Shown here piece by piece: positions 24,501 through 34,863 of a stretch of 64,000 bases of DNA. Source of the DNA: Datnioides undecimradiatus. Taxonomy: Eukaryota; Chordata; Actinopteri; Lobotiformes; Datnioididae. Position numbers and translations under genes: made by a program. How positions within the stretch are numbered: the stretch's first letter is position 1; every line of letters begins with the position of its first letter. The notes below the pieces were generated by a model. The model made no database searches and had not been told where the DNA came from. It saw nothing but the letters and a program-made list of their open reading frames with translations. The stretch covers positions 6,061,192 through 6,125,191 of the forward strand of contig WARS01000014.1 of assembly GCA_008933995.1 (NCBI GenBank), in the 5' to 3' direction.

Positions 24501-27162
24501 ATCAATCCAGCAGCTCCTATCATGTTTTTACAGAACCATTGTCTTCTGTAGGAGCGGCTCCTGACAGAGGATCACACTCACAGGCACACCAGCCTTTCTA
24601 AATTTGCTGAGTGCAATATTTAAGTGAACAGTTTGCTCTGCGGAGATGAGACCAGTGATAAAATATTTGCTTTACCTCGGAAACCGTAATATCTTTTAAG
24701 CTGTCGAATCTTAAACCTAGATCAAATTTGACCAGCTTAGGTGTGTTATGTGCACACACCGTCTGCCAATGTAGCAGCAATCTAAACCATCTCTCGCGTT
24801 TCATAAGAAGCACCTGTGTTTGGAGACTTAACATTCCACATACTTATCTGACCAAAAAAAGGCCTTTGTGCATAGCACACATGTACTGAATAAACTGTAC
24901 TGGACCATGAAGGTACACATTCGCCAGAGGGGTTATAGTAATGTGTCAACTGGCTACTGATGTGAACTCCAAGAAGTATGTCTGTGTAGGACATCATTTG
25001 AGATACATGTTTACTGAAAATGCGAGACGACACAAATGAACCGTTTCCTGTGATTTTCTGTATCGTGTAATCATCACCTGTAGTTGTGGTGTGCTGCAAA
25101 ATGTGGCTTTCCACTCACTGTTGCAATTTTTCGACATAGTTTGCTTGTTGTGACAACTGCAGACAGTAAACGATAAGCCTCGGGCACTAAGCACTGCTGA
25201 AAACAAACCTCCAGACTCTCTGCAGCCCCCCTTCCCACCCCTCCTTCCTTCTGTTCTGCTCTGCACAGTCACAAACATCACACACACACACATACACATA
25301 TGCATGCATGTACACACCCCAGCCACTCTTTGACCTGCTAGGGAGATCCAAATAAACATCCGCTGCCCCTGAGAACCACAGTCTGGATTTATTTGTCTGC
25401 TCTCCTGAGGAATGGTCGCCAAAACATAAAGTTAAAGTCTGAATGTGTCCCCGGCTGTTGGATTGCATGCGATTGAACCTACCTGCTCATTCTTAGTCCA
25501 GGGCCTTAGCGTAACTAATCAATGGCTGGACTGTTGACCTCTCCCCTGAGTCGTAACTCGAGCTCGTAAGGCCACAATAAAGCTCGCAGGGGCCGAGCTA
25601 GCAAGGTGGTGTCCTTTGAGGAGCGGTACTCTCAAAATGGGAGGTTTGAATGGACGAGCAGGAGGAGGGCTCGGCTCGGCTGAAAAGCCGCAAGAGCCCG
25701 CCGTGGTCACATTAATCACAGTTGGGATCGTGGCTCTATTTTTAGCCGGGCGTTATCCATCTATTCGCCTAATTGTCCCTGCCTGTCCACTGTCCTGGCT
25801 CCTCCCTAAAAAGGCCCCGAAAGGAAAAGAAGAAGAAGAAGAAGAAGAAGCTGAATCTGACTTCTGTCTGTGTTTTCCTCTCTTTCGCCCCTCACTCTGT
25901 CTATACTTTGCTACACAGGCACAGGTGTTCATCACTAATGATACCAGGATATTATTAGTCCCAGGCCTGTGTTGGAGTGTAGGGGATCTAAGTTTGCATA
26001 GTGCTCAGTCCCTGTTGGGTTGTTTTTAAAGCCTGCAGAACAAGGCCCCTCTGTGGTGCTGCTCATGTCGAAGTGTTTAAACTAGCAAGAAAGAGCCTTT
26101 TTCCCCCTCCTCCTGGTTCGAGGGATTTTTTTTTCACAGCCTCAGACTTTTTTTCACTCACATTATTGCCGCTGTAAAGCACACCAACACAATGCTCTCC
26201 CACTTAGCCTCCCGCTTTTTCACAAACACACACAGAGACGGGCGCACACACCCCACTCAATCATCCGCACACAAACACACAAATGCGGACACGAATACCC
26301 CCAACGCCCCCCACCCCCACCCCACCTCATACTCCCCTCCACACCCTCCCTCTCATCCACAGTGTATATAAAAGCTGTATCGAATTGCACCTTGAGCTTA
26401 ATTGGCTCGGCAGTACAGTGCGCCGCTGTCGACAGTGACAAATCGTTCTTTCAGAGCACCGAAGAATGTCTGCCCACTGCCATGTCAGAGGACACAGGAG
26501 GAGAAAAAAAGTTAATTGTCCTCTGGCCGTCGTTCAAACGATGTCGTAACTGCAAAGAAATTCATCGGAGATGCCGTTTGGAGCTTTGGAGGTTTATTTA
26601 TTTGCCTCCTTCCTCTGTTTAAGATGGTGCCTGCCAGCGTAAGGGGCCTGTGGGCACCAGGGACTCAAAAGGAAGGGCCCCGCTCTCTGTGTTTCTACTC
26701 AGGGAGAGAGAGCCCAGGCTTCAGTCGGACTCCTGACTGCTCCCTCTGATCACACAGTGGTTCAGATCGGCCACTTCCTCCCACTGGATCACTCCCACTT
26801 GGGAGAACAGTACACAGATCAGATGAGACGGCTAATTCAATTTGGAGCTATCTGTTATTTTAGGAGCTCAGATGCTACAGCGTGCGTGTGTGAGAGAAAG
26901 TGAGTGTGTGTGTGTGTGTGTGCGCGCGGCCACCGAGACTGGGTGAGGGGGAGGTATGTCAGAAATGCACCAGTGCATGTGTGTGTGTCTGGAGAGGTGC
27001 TCTGCATCTGGCTTGACAGGGGACGGCTCAGCTCATAGTTGGCGTTCCTAACCATAGAGCTGCTTTATTACTGATATCCTCCTGCCCTCTCTCATAACTC
27101 AGCCTTCTCATTTCAGTCTCACACAGATTTCTGCCAGACAAAGCAGCACAGAATATGTCACT

Positions 27163-27193
<31 letters not shown>

Positions 27194-28782
27194 AATGAGC
27201 TCTGCTCAGCATCAGTAGGAGAACAGCTGTGGATGCAGAGCAGTAAGACAGCAGTAAGTACGAGCAGAGCAGCAGGTGATCATGAAGTCACTGCAGTGTA
27301 CAGAACAGATGGAGAAGAAGGGAAGAAAACACTCACACACAGGAGCAATGTCGGATTCACATGGAAACGACAGCCTCATTCAGCAAACCCTCTGTCTCAT
27401 ACACACATGGTGAAAAACCCTATAGGCACCTGGGAGTTTCCCAGTCAAACCACAGTCTGCTGTTAAGTGAGCAGCCTCGTCTGAGCAAATGAGTTAAGTG
27501 CCTTGCTTGAGGGCACCTTCACAGCAGCTTTGGAGGCAGAGGCGAAAGTTAACCAAGCTGGCTGCAGTGGACGACATCGCCGCTACAGCGAAGAGCAGGA
27601 GCCCACGCCAGTGTGATTTTCTCCACAACGTCCCTGGGGTCATTTAAGTATTTCCTCAAAATCCCAGAGAACCTAACCTCGGTCAGCTCGGTCAGTGTGA
27701 TTAACAACACGCTGGAAACAAAAGTGTTATCCACGAAAATAAATAATCGCTACTTGTAGGAGGAATTGAATTCATCGTCTCCTGCCTGTACTGCCAGAGG
27801 ACTTGGGCGTGTGTTACACCACCTTCTCTGCATCCAGATAGTTTGTGTTATATGTTTGAGGAAATTTGAGAAATTTGTAAGGGTTATATTCGATCTACAG
27901 AGAATGGAAGCATTTTATCGGTAAAATTAGTTCAGTTTGTTTGGCTGTTCGTTATGTAGACGCACAAAGAAGCAGAAGCATCAAAATATGGTTTTACAGG
28001 AACGTTTCATGCCGTACACACAACTACAGCTCCTCCCCACTCCAGAGCCGACAACAGGCTGTAGCTACAGTGATCCATCAAATCAAAGTGTAAAACAGGC
28101 TTCGTCATTCACTTTCTCTATTAATATTTATACCGTACCACAACTGAAGTGCATTTCCATTTGTGACTAATTTAATAAAATAACTTAATCAAAATAACGA
28201 AGTTAGATTCTATCAAAAGAAGCCAGACATCAGTCAAAGCTTCACATTTTGAGACATGCTGTCATACAGAATCTGTGGGTTTTAATTATATTTTTTTGTT
28301 TGCAGCATCTCAGCACTTAACTCCACATTTCAACACTCACTCTCAGTAAAATATGTGTCTGTGTGATTCAGCATGTGTCTGCAACAATAACATGCGACAT
28401 CTGGTTATATGTGGAGCTCGCTCTCCCAATGTAACATTGTTTTTACAGCTGTGTAAGACATCATGCAGAACGAGGACAGACATACCACACATGTTTTTCA
28501 GCTTTTGTGACAGCGTTTGTTCTAATTGCCTCCATCCCCTTTCCTGCCTCTGTCATATTTTTCATTCTTTGCCTCCTTTTCACCCCCCCTCCATCTGTCT
28601 CCTCAGACCTGGCTGATAACCTCGCAATGGACGACTTCACCTTCCAGGAGCAGCTACTGACCCCTCGCCTGGCCACAGCCGGGGTCGGAGGCGTCTCCTC
28701 ACCTGCGGCTCCGCTGTGGAGGAGCGGCCTGGTCCCGGCGCTCTCTCTGCCACTCACTCTGCTCCTGCTTTGTTGCCACTGA
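2822..28782 (+). CDS. gpc3: Glypican-3, C-terminal part (last three coding exons)
   Basis: GPI-anchored heparan sulfate proteoglycan. In vertebrates GPC3 acts at the cell surface as a co-receptor or competitor for Wnt and Hedgehog ligands and restrains growth; loss in humans causes Simpson-Golabi-Behmel syndrome. The visible coding sequence joins 2822-2933, 16796-16982 and 28607-28782 (475 nt, 157 whole codons plus stop). Matching phases (0 after the first, 1 after the second) and GT-AG borders support the joins. The first exon carries PEPIISQIIDKLKHINQ, nearly identical to human GPC3 PEPVVSQIIDKLKHINQ. The second carries the glycosaminoglycan stalk motif EGFESGDC followed by DDEDEC. The third ends in a hydrophobic GPI-signal tail. 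GPC5 has a related stalk, but KHINQLLR and EGFESGDC fit GPC3 much better. The N-terminal exons lie outside the window. Confidence 0.93.
5243..5463. mobile_element. MITE-like element with terminal inverted repeats
   Basis: The left end GGGGTGCGCAAAGTAACAGG (then AACGCC) and the right end CTGTTCCTGTTATTTTTTCT (then AACCAC) are imperfect inverted repeats of about 26 bp; the core AACAGGAAC pairs with GTTCCTGTT. The element is 221 bp, has no coding capacity and is AT-rich inside. Its ends resemble a non-autonomous element common in teleosts. The superfamily is not determined and no clear target duplication was identified. Confidence 0.6.
5550..6262 (+). repeat. Interspersed fish repeat, copy B (longest copy)
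   Basis: Starts near GCCATGCTAGCAGCTATGTG, continues GCTTTGAGCTAAATGCTAAT, GTAAACACAAAGTCTGACTG and CCATTCAATAGTTGTCAAGA, and ends near CACTGCCATCCATAGAGCCA. It contains internal repetition: the block with 'ACCA(T/C)GAAT' and 'GTTG(T/A)(C/G)A(G/A)ATAT' recurs two to three times. No open reading frame of note. Same family as copy A. Confidence 0.7.
9807..9826 (+). repeat. (TG)n microsatellite
   Basis: Ten uninterrupted TG units within the gpc3 intron. Confidence 0.9.
13984..14495 (-). repeat. Interspersed fish repeat, copy C (reverse orientation)
   Basis: Reads in the opposite direction to copies A and B. CATGAAGCTTTGCACGGACG and CATGAAACTTTGCACAGACG are two internal copies of the 'fails-to-change' block, then GTAATGCTAACATGCTAAAC and GCATTAGCGCCGCTGTGCCT, TCTAGACTCTG. 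Same family as 5550-6262, diverged. Confidence 0.65.
16796..16982 (+). CDS. gpc3: gpc3 penultimate coding exon: heparan sulfate stalk
   Basis: A 187-nt exon with acceptor tgtcccacag and donor GCAG|gttag, phase 0 in and phase 1 out. It starts LLRLVTVSEKRWRARSRGGG, continues through an acidic stretch into EGFESGDC and DDEDECAGVSG, and ends PPPRRKRLRIFA. The Ser-Gly dipeptides in acidic context are the expected heparan sulfate attachment sites; human GPC3 uses two serines in the matching region. Two things differ from mammals: the region before the acidic stretch is rich in Arg, and RRKR replaces a less basic stretch just after the attachment region. The donor gttag is a weaker-than-average splice site, but it gives the only join that keeps the frame. 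Confidence 0.93.
18246..18280 (+). repeat. (CA)n microsatellite
   Basis: About 17 uninterrupted AC units in the gpc3 last intron. Confidence 0.92.
18466..18510 (+). repeat. (CA)n microsatellite, interrupted
   Basis: A CA run with two CTCA interruptions, about 190 bp after the previous CA tract. Confidence 0.88.
21314..21440 (-). repeat. Interspersed fish repeat, copy D (reverse orientation fragment)
   Basis: GTTAGCATTTGGCCCAAAGC followed by GCCACTTTGCCTAAGTACAG and CCTCGCTAAGATGCTG matches the start region of the family seen at 5550-6262, on the opposite strand. Confidence 0.65.
22408..22423 (+). repeat. G16 homopolymer
   Basis: Sixteen consecutive G. The length in the assembly may be unreliable. 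Confidence 0.85.
25827..25850 (+). repeat. (AAG)8 microsatellite
   Basis: Eight AAG units in the gpc3 last intron. A similar (AGA)n tract lies in the gpc3 3' flank at 29296-29321. Confidence 0.9.
26904..26927 (+). repeat. (GT)n-(GC)n microsatellite
   Basis: GT units running into GCGCGC, an alternating purine-pyrimidine tract. Confidence 0.88.
27162..27190 (+). repeat. (CA)n microsatellite
   Basis: About 14 CA units in the gpc3 last intron. Confidence 0.92.
27488..27550 (+). repeat. Short interspersed repeat remnant
   Basis: GTTAAGTGCCTTGCTTGAGG followed by GCACCTTCACAGCAGC resembles the 'AAGTGCCTTGCTCAAGGGCA' segment found in many teleost interspersed repeats. Only about 60 bp is recognisable. 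Confidence 0.45.
28607..28782 (+). CDS. gpc3: gpc3 last coding exon: membrane-proximal segment and GPI signal
   Basis: The acceptor cctcag joins the phase-1 G of the previous exon to AC, giving Asp, and the frame continues LADNLAMDDFTFQEQLL to a TGA at 28780-28782 (57 whole codons after the split one). LADNLAMDD corresponds to LAYDLDVDD of human GPC3. The last 17 residues, LVPALSLPLTLLLLCCH, form a hydrophobic tail with no basic residue after it, as expected for a GPI-attachment signal that is removed in the ER. Small residues suitable as the omega site (GVGGVSSPAA) lie upstream; the exact site is inference. Confidence 0.93.
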
Positions 28783-29295
28783 CCAGTGCAGCCACAGGCT
28801 CCCCTCACCTCGCTCCCTTAGGATTCGACACAGACTCTGCGGAGCGGGACCAGCTCTTTGAAGAAGTTGTGGCTCCCAGTGTAAAGTTCAGCGGCTCGTT
28901 AACGGAAGCATGAACAACAAAAACTGCATCTCTCTCAAACTCTTTCCCTGTTTCAGCAAGAAGCTGTTTCGTTTCATTCAAACTCACTGGATGTTCTCAA
29001 CAAGCCTACAAAAGCACACCAGATTAACACATGGCATCATGTAAATAGGAAACCTGCTCTCTGGTCCACTTCCACTACAGTTATTCCAACTTTTGTGCCC
29101 TCTTGCCTCACCTCCTCTCAGCTCTCATACTGACTTCTGTATAAAAACAAAGCGACGGCAGCCCTCATCATTAGACAGCTCTGTCATGGACCTGGGGATG
29201 AGGAGCTTCTTGGTGAACAGACGTGCAACAGCCGTTTCAAAAATACTCCCACTCCCAATCTGCAACAACTTATTGACCTGCAGAAACAAGCTGGC

Positions 29296-29321
29296 AGAAG
29301 AAGAAGAAGAAGAAGAAGAAG
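29296..29321 (+). repeat. (AGA)n microsatellite in gpc3 3' UTR/flank
   Basis: Eight or nine AGA units on the sense strand, probably within the mature gpc3 mRNA. Confidence 0.88.
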
Positions 29322-29599
29322 CACACGTTTGCTACTTCACTGCAGCGAATGATCTGCTGCCAGTACTGGACTTCAGCTGGGGGGTTGTGGTGAACTCCTT
29401 ATCCTCAGAGGCTGAGGTTAAACCCGTATTTAAAGATACACTCTACCCTCATATGCTCTGTTACAACTTAAATCTCCCTCTTTCTCTCTCCTCGTTTGTG
29501 TCTTAGTGATAGTTAAATTATTTCGGACGCTCTCACTGTCAGTGTTTGCTTTATTTTGTACCGCTGCTGATTTTTTTTAACAGTAACAGCCCTGTGATT

Positions 29600-29618
29600 A
29601 AAAAAAAAAAAAAAAAAA
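29600..29618 (+). repeat. A19 homopolymer
   Basis: Nineteen A following GTGATT, which creates ATTAAA at 29597-29602. It may be a genomic A tract rather than evidence of a polyadenylation site. Confidence 0.85.
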
Positions 29619-30125
29619 GATTCAAGGGCTATCATGAGTCTCCAAATCAGCCTGATTACTGTACAGATGTATGTTTCTCTGTGTTGGTGCCATGTTTACA
29701 AAATATGTTTATTTGCAATACTGGCATATTTCACAAGAAAACATGGTTTGTGGATTGGATTATTGGCTAGACTGTGCTGCAAATTTCTAGCTTATTCTCT
29801 GGCACTGTGGGTAAAGCAAGGAGTAACATGAGATATAAATATGTGTAAAAATACATGTAAATTTATTTTGTAATGTTGGTTTGGGCTCGCATATTCTTAC
29901 AGTCTGGCTCTTTCTATTTAATTTCTTTCTGTTTAAAACAGAAGTCAGATTTTTTTATTGTTTGTTTAATATTGTTTGGTTTTCAATGAAATGTGGTGAA
30001 AACTGGTTTCCATCTCCACTGTTTAGCCTAGAGGACATGTGATGGATGTTTGGAGAGACACTAATTGAAAGCTGAAAGTGTATCTGCTGCTGCCACCCAG
30101 CTGACTTCCCAGCTGTGAACCAGAC

Positions 30126-31005
30126 CATCCATCCACCCAGTCGCCATTAGCTCCCAGTTTATCCTTGAGGATCACAGAACGTTGGAGCCGGTCCCAGCTG
30201 ATGCTTGGTGAGAGGTGGGGTACATCCTGCGCAGGTTGTCAGTCAATCGCACGGCTGATATTATGTTCACGCTGCGAGCCTTGTGCTAAAATCAGATTTA
30301 TAGCTCAGATTCGTCTGTTTTTTTGGAACATTATGTTTTTAATGTGGCCAGTATCACATTCATGTGTGAGCTGTGACAACCCTAACAGGACCCACATGTG
30401 CAAAAGAGCAACAACAAAGACGTCAAATGGAGCACACTGTTGTATTGAAGTAAACATGGAGACCACTGAAGTCACTGAAGTCGGTGTTTACAGTTTAATT
30501 TCTAAGTGGATGTGCAGTGGAAGCCAGCAAGTTCGTAAACAGATGATAACACAGATGTGGAGGAAGAGACGCCTGAAGATTCGCTGGCACAGGACGTGTC
30601 GCCACTCAAACATATGAGGTGCAGCACCTCGCTGCCCCTCCACTGACCACCTCCACTGCAGCTGTCCTCCATGTTTCAGCTCACAGTGTGACACAGTGTG
30701 AGTGACTTAGTAGTTTCATTAATTCCAGCGTGTCTGAGGTTGCATTGCAAAAACAGACCTGAAATTGTTTTGCACAAGATATGAAAGGGTCCCAAACAAG
30801 AAATGAAAAGCTGTACTAAAAATGAAATCAGATCTGAGGCACATATGAGCAAAGGTAGATTTGGGAGACTTCTGGCTGCAGTGTGAACGTAGAGTCAGTA
30901 AATAACCTGCATGTGTTTTGACTGTGGGAGGAAACCGGAGCACCTGGAGCCAACCCACACACGCACAAACAGGACATTAAACACCACGCAGAAAAATCAT
31001 TTGAC
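30126..31005 (+). repeat. Interspersed fish repeat split by a younger insertion
   Basis: The left part (about 30126-30262) includes GGAGCCGGTCCCAGCTGATG and GAGAGGTGGGGTACATCCTG. The right part (about 30891-31005) includes AACCTGCATGTGTTTTGACT, GTGGGAGGAAACCGGAGCAC and CCACGCAGAAA. In other teleost genomes I recall these two parts as contiguous within one widespread repeat, so the sequence between them appears to be an insertion. The class (possibly a LINE 3' end) is from memory and uncertain. Confidence 0.68.
30264..30889. mobile_element. Non-autonomous inverted-repeat transposon nested in the repeat above
   Basis: The left terminus TGTTCACGCTGCGAGCC pairs with the right terminus GGCTGCAGTGTGAACG (reverse complement CGTTCACACTGCAGCC). 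The element is 626 bp and is flanked by TA on both sides (30262-30263 and 30890-30891), compatible with a TA target duplication. AAATCAGATTTATAGCTCAG near the left end and AAATCAGATCTGAGGC near the right suggest longer, decayed inverted repeats. The 150-codon frame across it has no transposase features. Confidence 0.68.
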
Positions 31006-31274
31006 ACATGATTTCAGGAAAAGCACAAGTGAAACTTCTAACAATAACAACAGATCTGCTCCATTTAGGTGTGCCGCTAAGTCATGTCAGGAGAGCCAGC
31101 TTGAAGGGTGCCAGGGGCCTGACACAACAGCACCTAGGCAGAAAGCATCCCTGATTAATGTTATTAGTTACACCTGTGCCTGTAATGACCCATTACAACT
31201 TGGACTGAAGGCTCTGTAACATGCTAATTGAATTCTTTTTCCAGTTAAATCTCGATGAGGACGGTACGATGTAT

Positions 31275-31280
31275 AATAAA
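31275..31280 (+). terminator. gpc3: Candidate poly(A) signal AATAAA for gpc3
   Basis: This is the only canonical AATAAA on the + strand between the gpc3 stop and this point. A T/GT-rich stretch (tttgtgagtttttgtttt, from about 31298) follows at the distance usual for a downstream element. Use by gpc3 is inference. Confidence 0.45.
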
Positions 31281-31815
31281 CTAAACATGTTTTACAGTTT
31301 GTGAGTTTTTGTTTTCCACATGTGTGAATATTTACACAAGAAAGACTTGTAAGGTTTTATTAAATGTTTGTCGTGATGGGAGACATCGCAAACTTATTTA
31401 CGATATATAAATTTACATGAACTCCTTTCCACAAGCCTAGCACAGCAAAATTAAAGGGCAAGTCCACTTTAAAATCCCAGTATTTTAAGATCAATGTTCT
31501 GTATCAATTCAATCTGTAATATAAACTGTGTCGTCTGTGACTAAGTAAGCAACAGTCAAAGGTGAGCTAAAAGGAATATTCAGTAACTATACAGTCTGCC
31601 TGACAACAGTTTATCCTTTGGGAACAACAGACAATAGTCACTCCAGAGGTGAAATGTGATTGGTCAGTTCCACTCTGACTACTATTGGAAACCAGAGCCC
31701 TTCTGGTACCATCATACTGTACTGTACATTATGTACATTGTACATTATGACCTCTGTGGTTTGAGAGGTTCAAGTCCATTGGACTTCACACCTGACATTA
31801 CTGATCATTACACAA

Positions 31816-31857
31816 GGGTGTGGTCAGGTTTGGTCTCTCGTATTCGTGACCACACCC
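31816..31857. repeat. Inverted repeat with 11-bp perfect arms
   Basis: GGGTGTGGTCA (31816-31826) and TGACCACACCC (31847-31857) around a 20-base loop. Confidence 0.85.
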
Positions 31858-32064
31858 GAATGTGATGTAGCGTTGCGCAGTCCTGAACTGTGACCACTAC
31901 ACGGCAACACGGGCAGGAAAATGAGCTGCCTTTCAGCTGCTTGTCTCTAACAGGTCAAACAAAGATGACGTGAGGTCATATCAAAGTTTTTCCACTGCAG
32001 CAACACACAGATCAATATCAGGGAATGAATTTTGGTCATCCAACAAATCAACACTAAACGTCAG

Positions 32065-32137
32065 ATTTTGGTATCAGTTCCTCCGAATCAAAGACAAGAT
32101 GGCTCTTTCTAGACTTTGCACAGCTTTCAACAATCAG
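32065..32137 (+). repeat. Dispersed repeat, + copy
   Basis: TTTTGGTATCAGTTCCTCCG, AATCAAAGACAAGATGGCTC and CAGCTTTCAACAAT match the reverse complement of 56727-56811 with scattered mismatches. Found by comparing the two loci in this window. Confidence 0.62.
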
Positions 32138-32855
32138 GGAGTTATCCGTTGTACAAACAACAGATGCCAAAGTGTACACCAACAGCAGCCACACTAGACC
32201 AAACTGAAATGTGGCTTGTTTTGGGTAAGAAATCACTTGTGCTGTTTCTGAAGAGGAAAAACTACAATCTCCACAGCTGGCTCCATGAACAGTTAAAATC
32301 ACTGATCATCTCCTGCCCCTCCTCCCAGGTAGTTTCTGTTCTACTCTCAGTGTTGTTCTCAGAGTTTTCTCAGTTTCTCTTGTTGCATCTTTTTTTTTTT
32401 TCCTCTGGAGGTTTCTGTCCAAATTCTATGATAACAGGACAGTAAAAGTGTGAACACCCCATAATTTTAACCAGAATGAAACAACAGTTATTGCAACTAC
32501 AGATCCCAACTACAGTCTTAGCCATAGGCATGCTATTAAAACTTCATGGGAGGTGTCATTACCAACAAAATCATCATTATCTTTGTCAAAATGATGAAGA
32601 ATTCAATTCACTTCAAAAGGAGACCCGTTAAAGTGCTGAAGGTCTACAGTTTCTATGTGAGTTTAGAGTCAGAATCAATATATGACCAGCGAGACAGCAG
32701 CTGATTTACCATGAGACTGGAGCAGCAGGCCAGTAGGTCCACCACATGCTCACAGTGACTCCACAGACTTGTTGAAGCACATTTCACAGCACTAACAGTA
32801 CAAAAAGTAAAAAGTAAGTCATATGGCTCTGATGTCATATGTGTTTATGCTGGCG

Positions 32856-32885
32856 AACTCAGGCAAGATCCATCTTGCCTGAGTT
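32856..32885. repeat. Palindrome with 14-bp perfect arms
   Basis: AACTCAGGCAAGAT, then CC, then ATCTTGCCTGAGTT: perfect inverted repeats with a two-base spacer. Confidence 0.92.
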
Positions 32886-34828
32886 TCCCACTTGGACATC
32901 AAGCTCGAACGACCTCTTTTCATGTTGGTGGTTTTCCGAGTTCCAAGTAGAATGACATACCTTTGATCAGGGTGACAAACCACTGCTACAGCGTCCACGC
33001 TGACCGGAAAATGGTGTTGATGGGAATAACAACCTGAACCATTAAAGTGAAATAAAACTGCATGTTACGTTGATCATCCAATTATTTTTCCATTAGAACA
33101 TGGACAGAAAACACAAGTACAACATGTTCTTGTTTGAGACAGAACTCCCTTTCAGAAAAACACTAACAAATTGATGCTGATAGACTAGAAACTAGCTCAA
33201 CAGCTAGATTACTCTCCATTGTTGAAACTCCAAGGAGTCAAACGTCATTCTTGAAAATGTGGGAAATCCTTAACTGAGGCGAGATTGACTATGGTAGGTC
33301 ATTAGGCAGAGTCTGTAGACCAAAAACATAACATGACAGATTAACAAATAGCTCCTGAAACCAACTGGACATCACACGTTTCAGTATTCAGGGTGGATTT
33401 TTTCTTTAAGAGCAAGGGAAAATAAGAGAAAGAAAATGGATGGCATGCTGCAGAGGTTATGAATAGGACACAAAATGTTGCAAGTATATATGTTACTTCA
33501 TGTGCTTTTCACCCTCTGATCCACTTCAAAGCCCTTCATGAATCATATAATTTATGTTTCTCTGGACTGTGCGGGTAGTTCTCCGAGTCCTCAAAGCAGC
33601 ATGTGAATCATGTGTGTTTTTCTTTGGATCTGTATTTCTCACTCGCGGCAGATGATGAACCGCTCTGGGAATAAGATCCCTCTCTGGCCCTCTCTGTGGG
33701 GTTTCTCCACATTGAATCCCATTAGTTTTACCCCTGGAGCCACCTTAACCAGGTAACAGACGCTCATCCACATCACAACAATGAAACCTGGGTTCATTAG
33801 TCCTAATTGTTTGTGTTTTGTCTCCATTTTTTAAAGCCTGTCTACTTTCTTAACAAGGCCAATCACTCACAGCGCCACACATAACACGCCTGTCACTGCA
33901 AACACACTTCAAAATCCTGTTTCTGTGTCTGTGGCGCTCTGCTGTAACTTTTCACACCCACGCACCCTCTGCTCCCCAGATCCAGATAAAAACGCCATTG
34001 TTATCCAGCTGTGCCTTTCTCTCCTGAACTGGATTGCTGCTTTTAAGATGGAAAAGAGAGGCTGATTATTAGGAGATGAGCAAACGCTGGCTGCAGAGAG
34101 AGCAGCAACTCACCCAGGACTGGGGGGGGGGCAGGGGGGTTATACTCTGAATGCTAATGCGAGGCTGGAGAAAGGGCAAACAGGCCCATTGAAATGCAGA
34201 GTTCATGTGTTTTCTTAGGGTAATATTGGGGCAATGTTGTAACAGCACGCATTATGAGAGTGAAAGGTCAATTTGATGTTAGTCAGCAGGAACAGGGAGA
34301 ATAGCTGACTATCAGGAATTGTTGCATTTTCTGCCTGAGTGATTGACTCCCTATGAATATGTATTTCAGCACTATTTCACGGTCACGCAAAGATGTTTGG
34401 GCTTGGGTGCCTTTGCGAGCCCGAGGACCCATCAAACCTAGCATATGAATTAAAATAACAATGTAATTCAGGTGCTTGAGCGTGTTCGGGATCCCCAGTC
34501 CAGTCCAATTTTTACCAAGCTGGATGCAGAAATTCCTCTGCCAGAGAGAGAAAAGCCTGAGACATGTCACGTCGTTCAAAGCTCATTCATGTTTAATTAC
34601 CATGGCACTGGACCATTTTCTTACCTTTTGTTGGCCTATTGAGAGGAGAGCCGGGCCCACGCTCTCCCATGCACGCAGCTCCTGCATCCTCCTCCTGCTC
34701 CTCAGCAACCCCTGGCTTCCCCTGCAGCAGCCACAGTCACACAGATTGAATGGAGCCGCCTGAGGAATGTGGACACAAAAGGAGGAATGTCATTTTGTCG
34801 AGTGCTACCCCCCAAACCAACGAACGTG

Positions 34829-34863
34829 CACACACATGCACACACACACACACACACACACAC
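34829..34863 (+). repeat. (CA)n microsatellite, one interruption
   Basis: CA units with a single ATG interruption, in the intergenic region. Confidence 0.9.

Larger units (their letters stand above)
16983..28606 (+). other. gpc3: gpc3 last intron, 11.6 kb
   Basis: Donor gttag and acceptor tgtctcctcag. I see no exon within it. It holds two CA microsatellites (18246-18280 and 18466-18510), a G16 run (22408-22423), a reverse-oriented repeat fragment (about 21314-21440), an (AAG)8 tract (25827-25850), GT and CA tracts (26904-26927, 27162-27190), a TATA-box-like site (near 26365) and a short repeat remnant (about 27488-27550). Confidence 0.8.
28783..31295 (+). other. gpc3: gpc3 3' UTR and proximal flank (3' end uncertain)
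   Basis: Follows the gpc3 stop codon. No AATAAA occurs before 31275. Earlier candidates are weaker: ATTAAA at 29597-29602, which runs into an A19 tract, and TATAAA at 29834-29839 followed by a GT-rich stretch. The segment contains a Pumilio-type TGTAAATA (near 29041), an (AGA)n tract (29296-29321) and a nested pair of transposable elements (about 30126-31005). If the 31275 signal is the real one, the 3' UTR is about 2.5 kb; if a variant signal is used it is about 0.8-1.1 kb. Transcript data would decide. Confidence 0.5.

Noticed and set aside
30165..30617. 150-codon open frame in the gpc3 3' region
   Set aside because: Runs from the older repeat into the nested inverted-repeat element. No transposase motif; chance frame.
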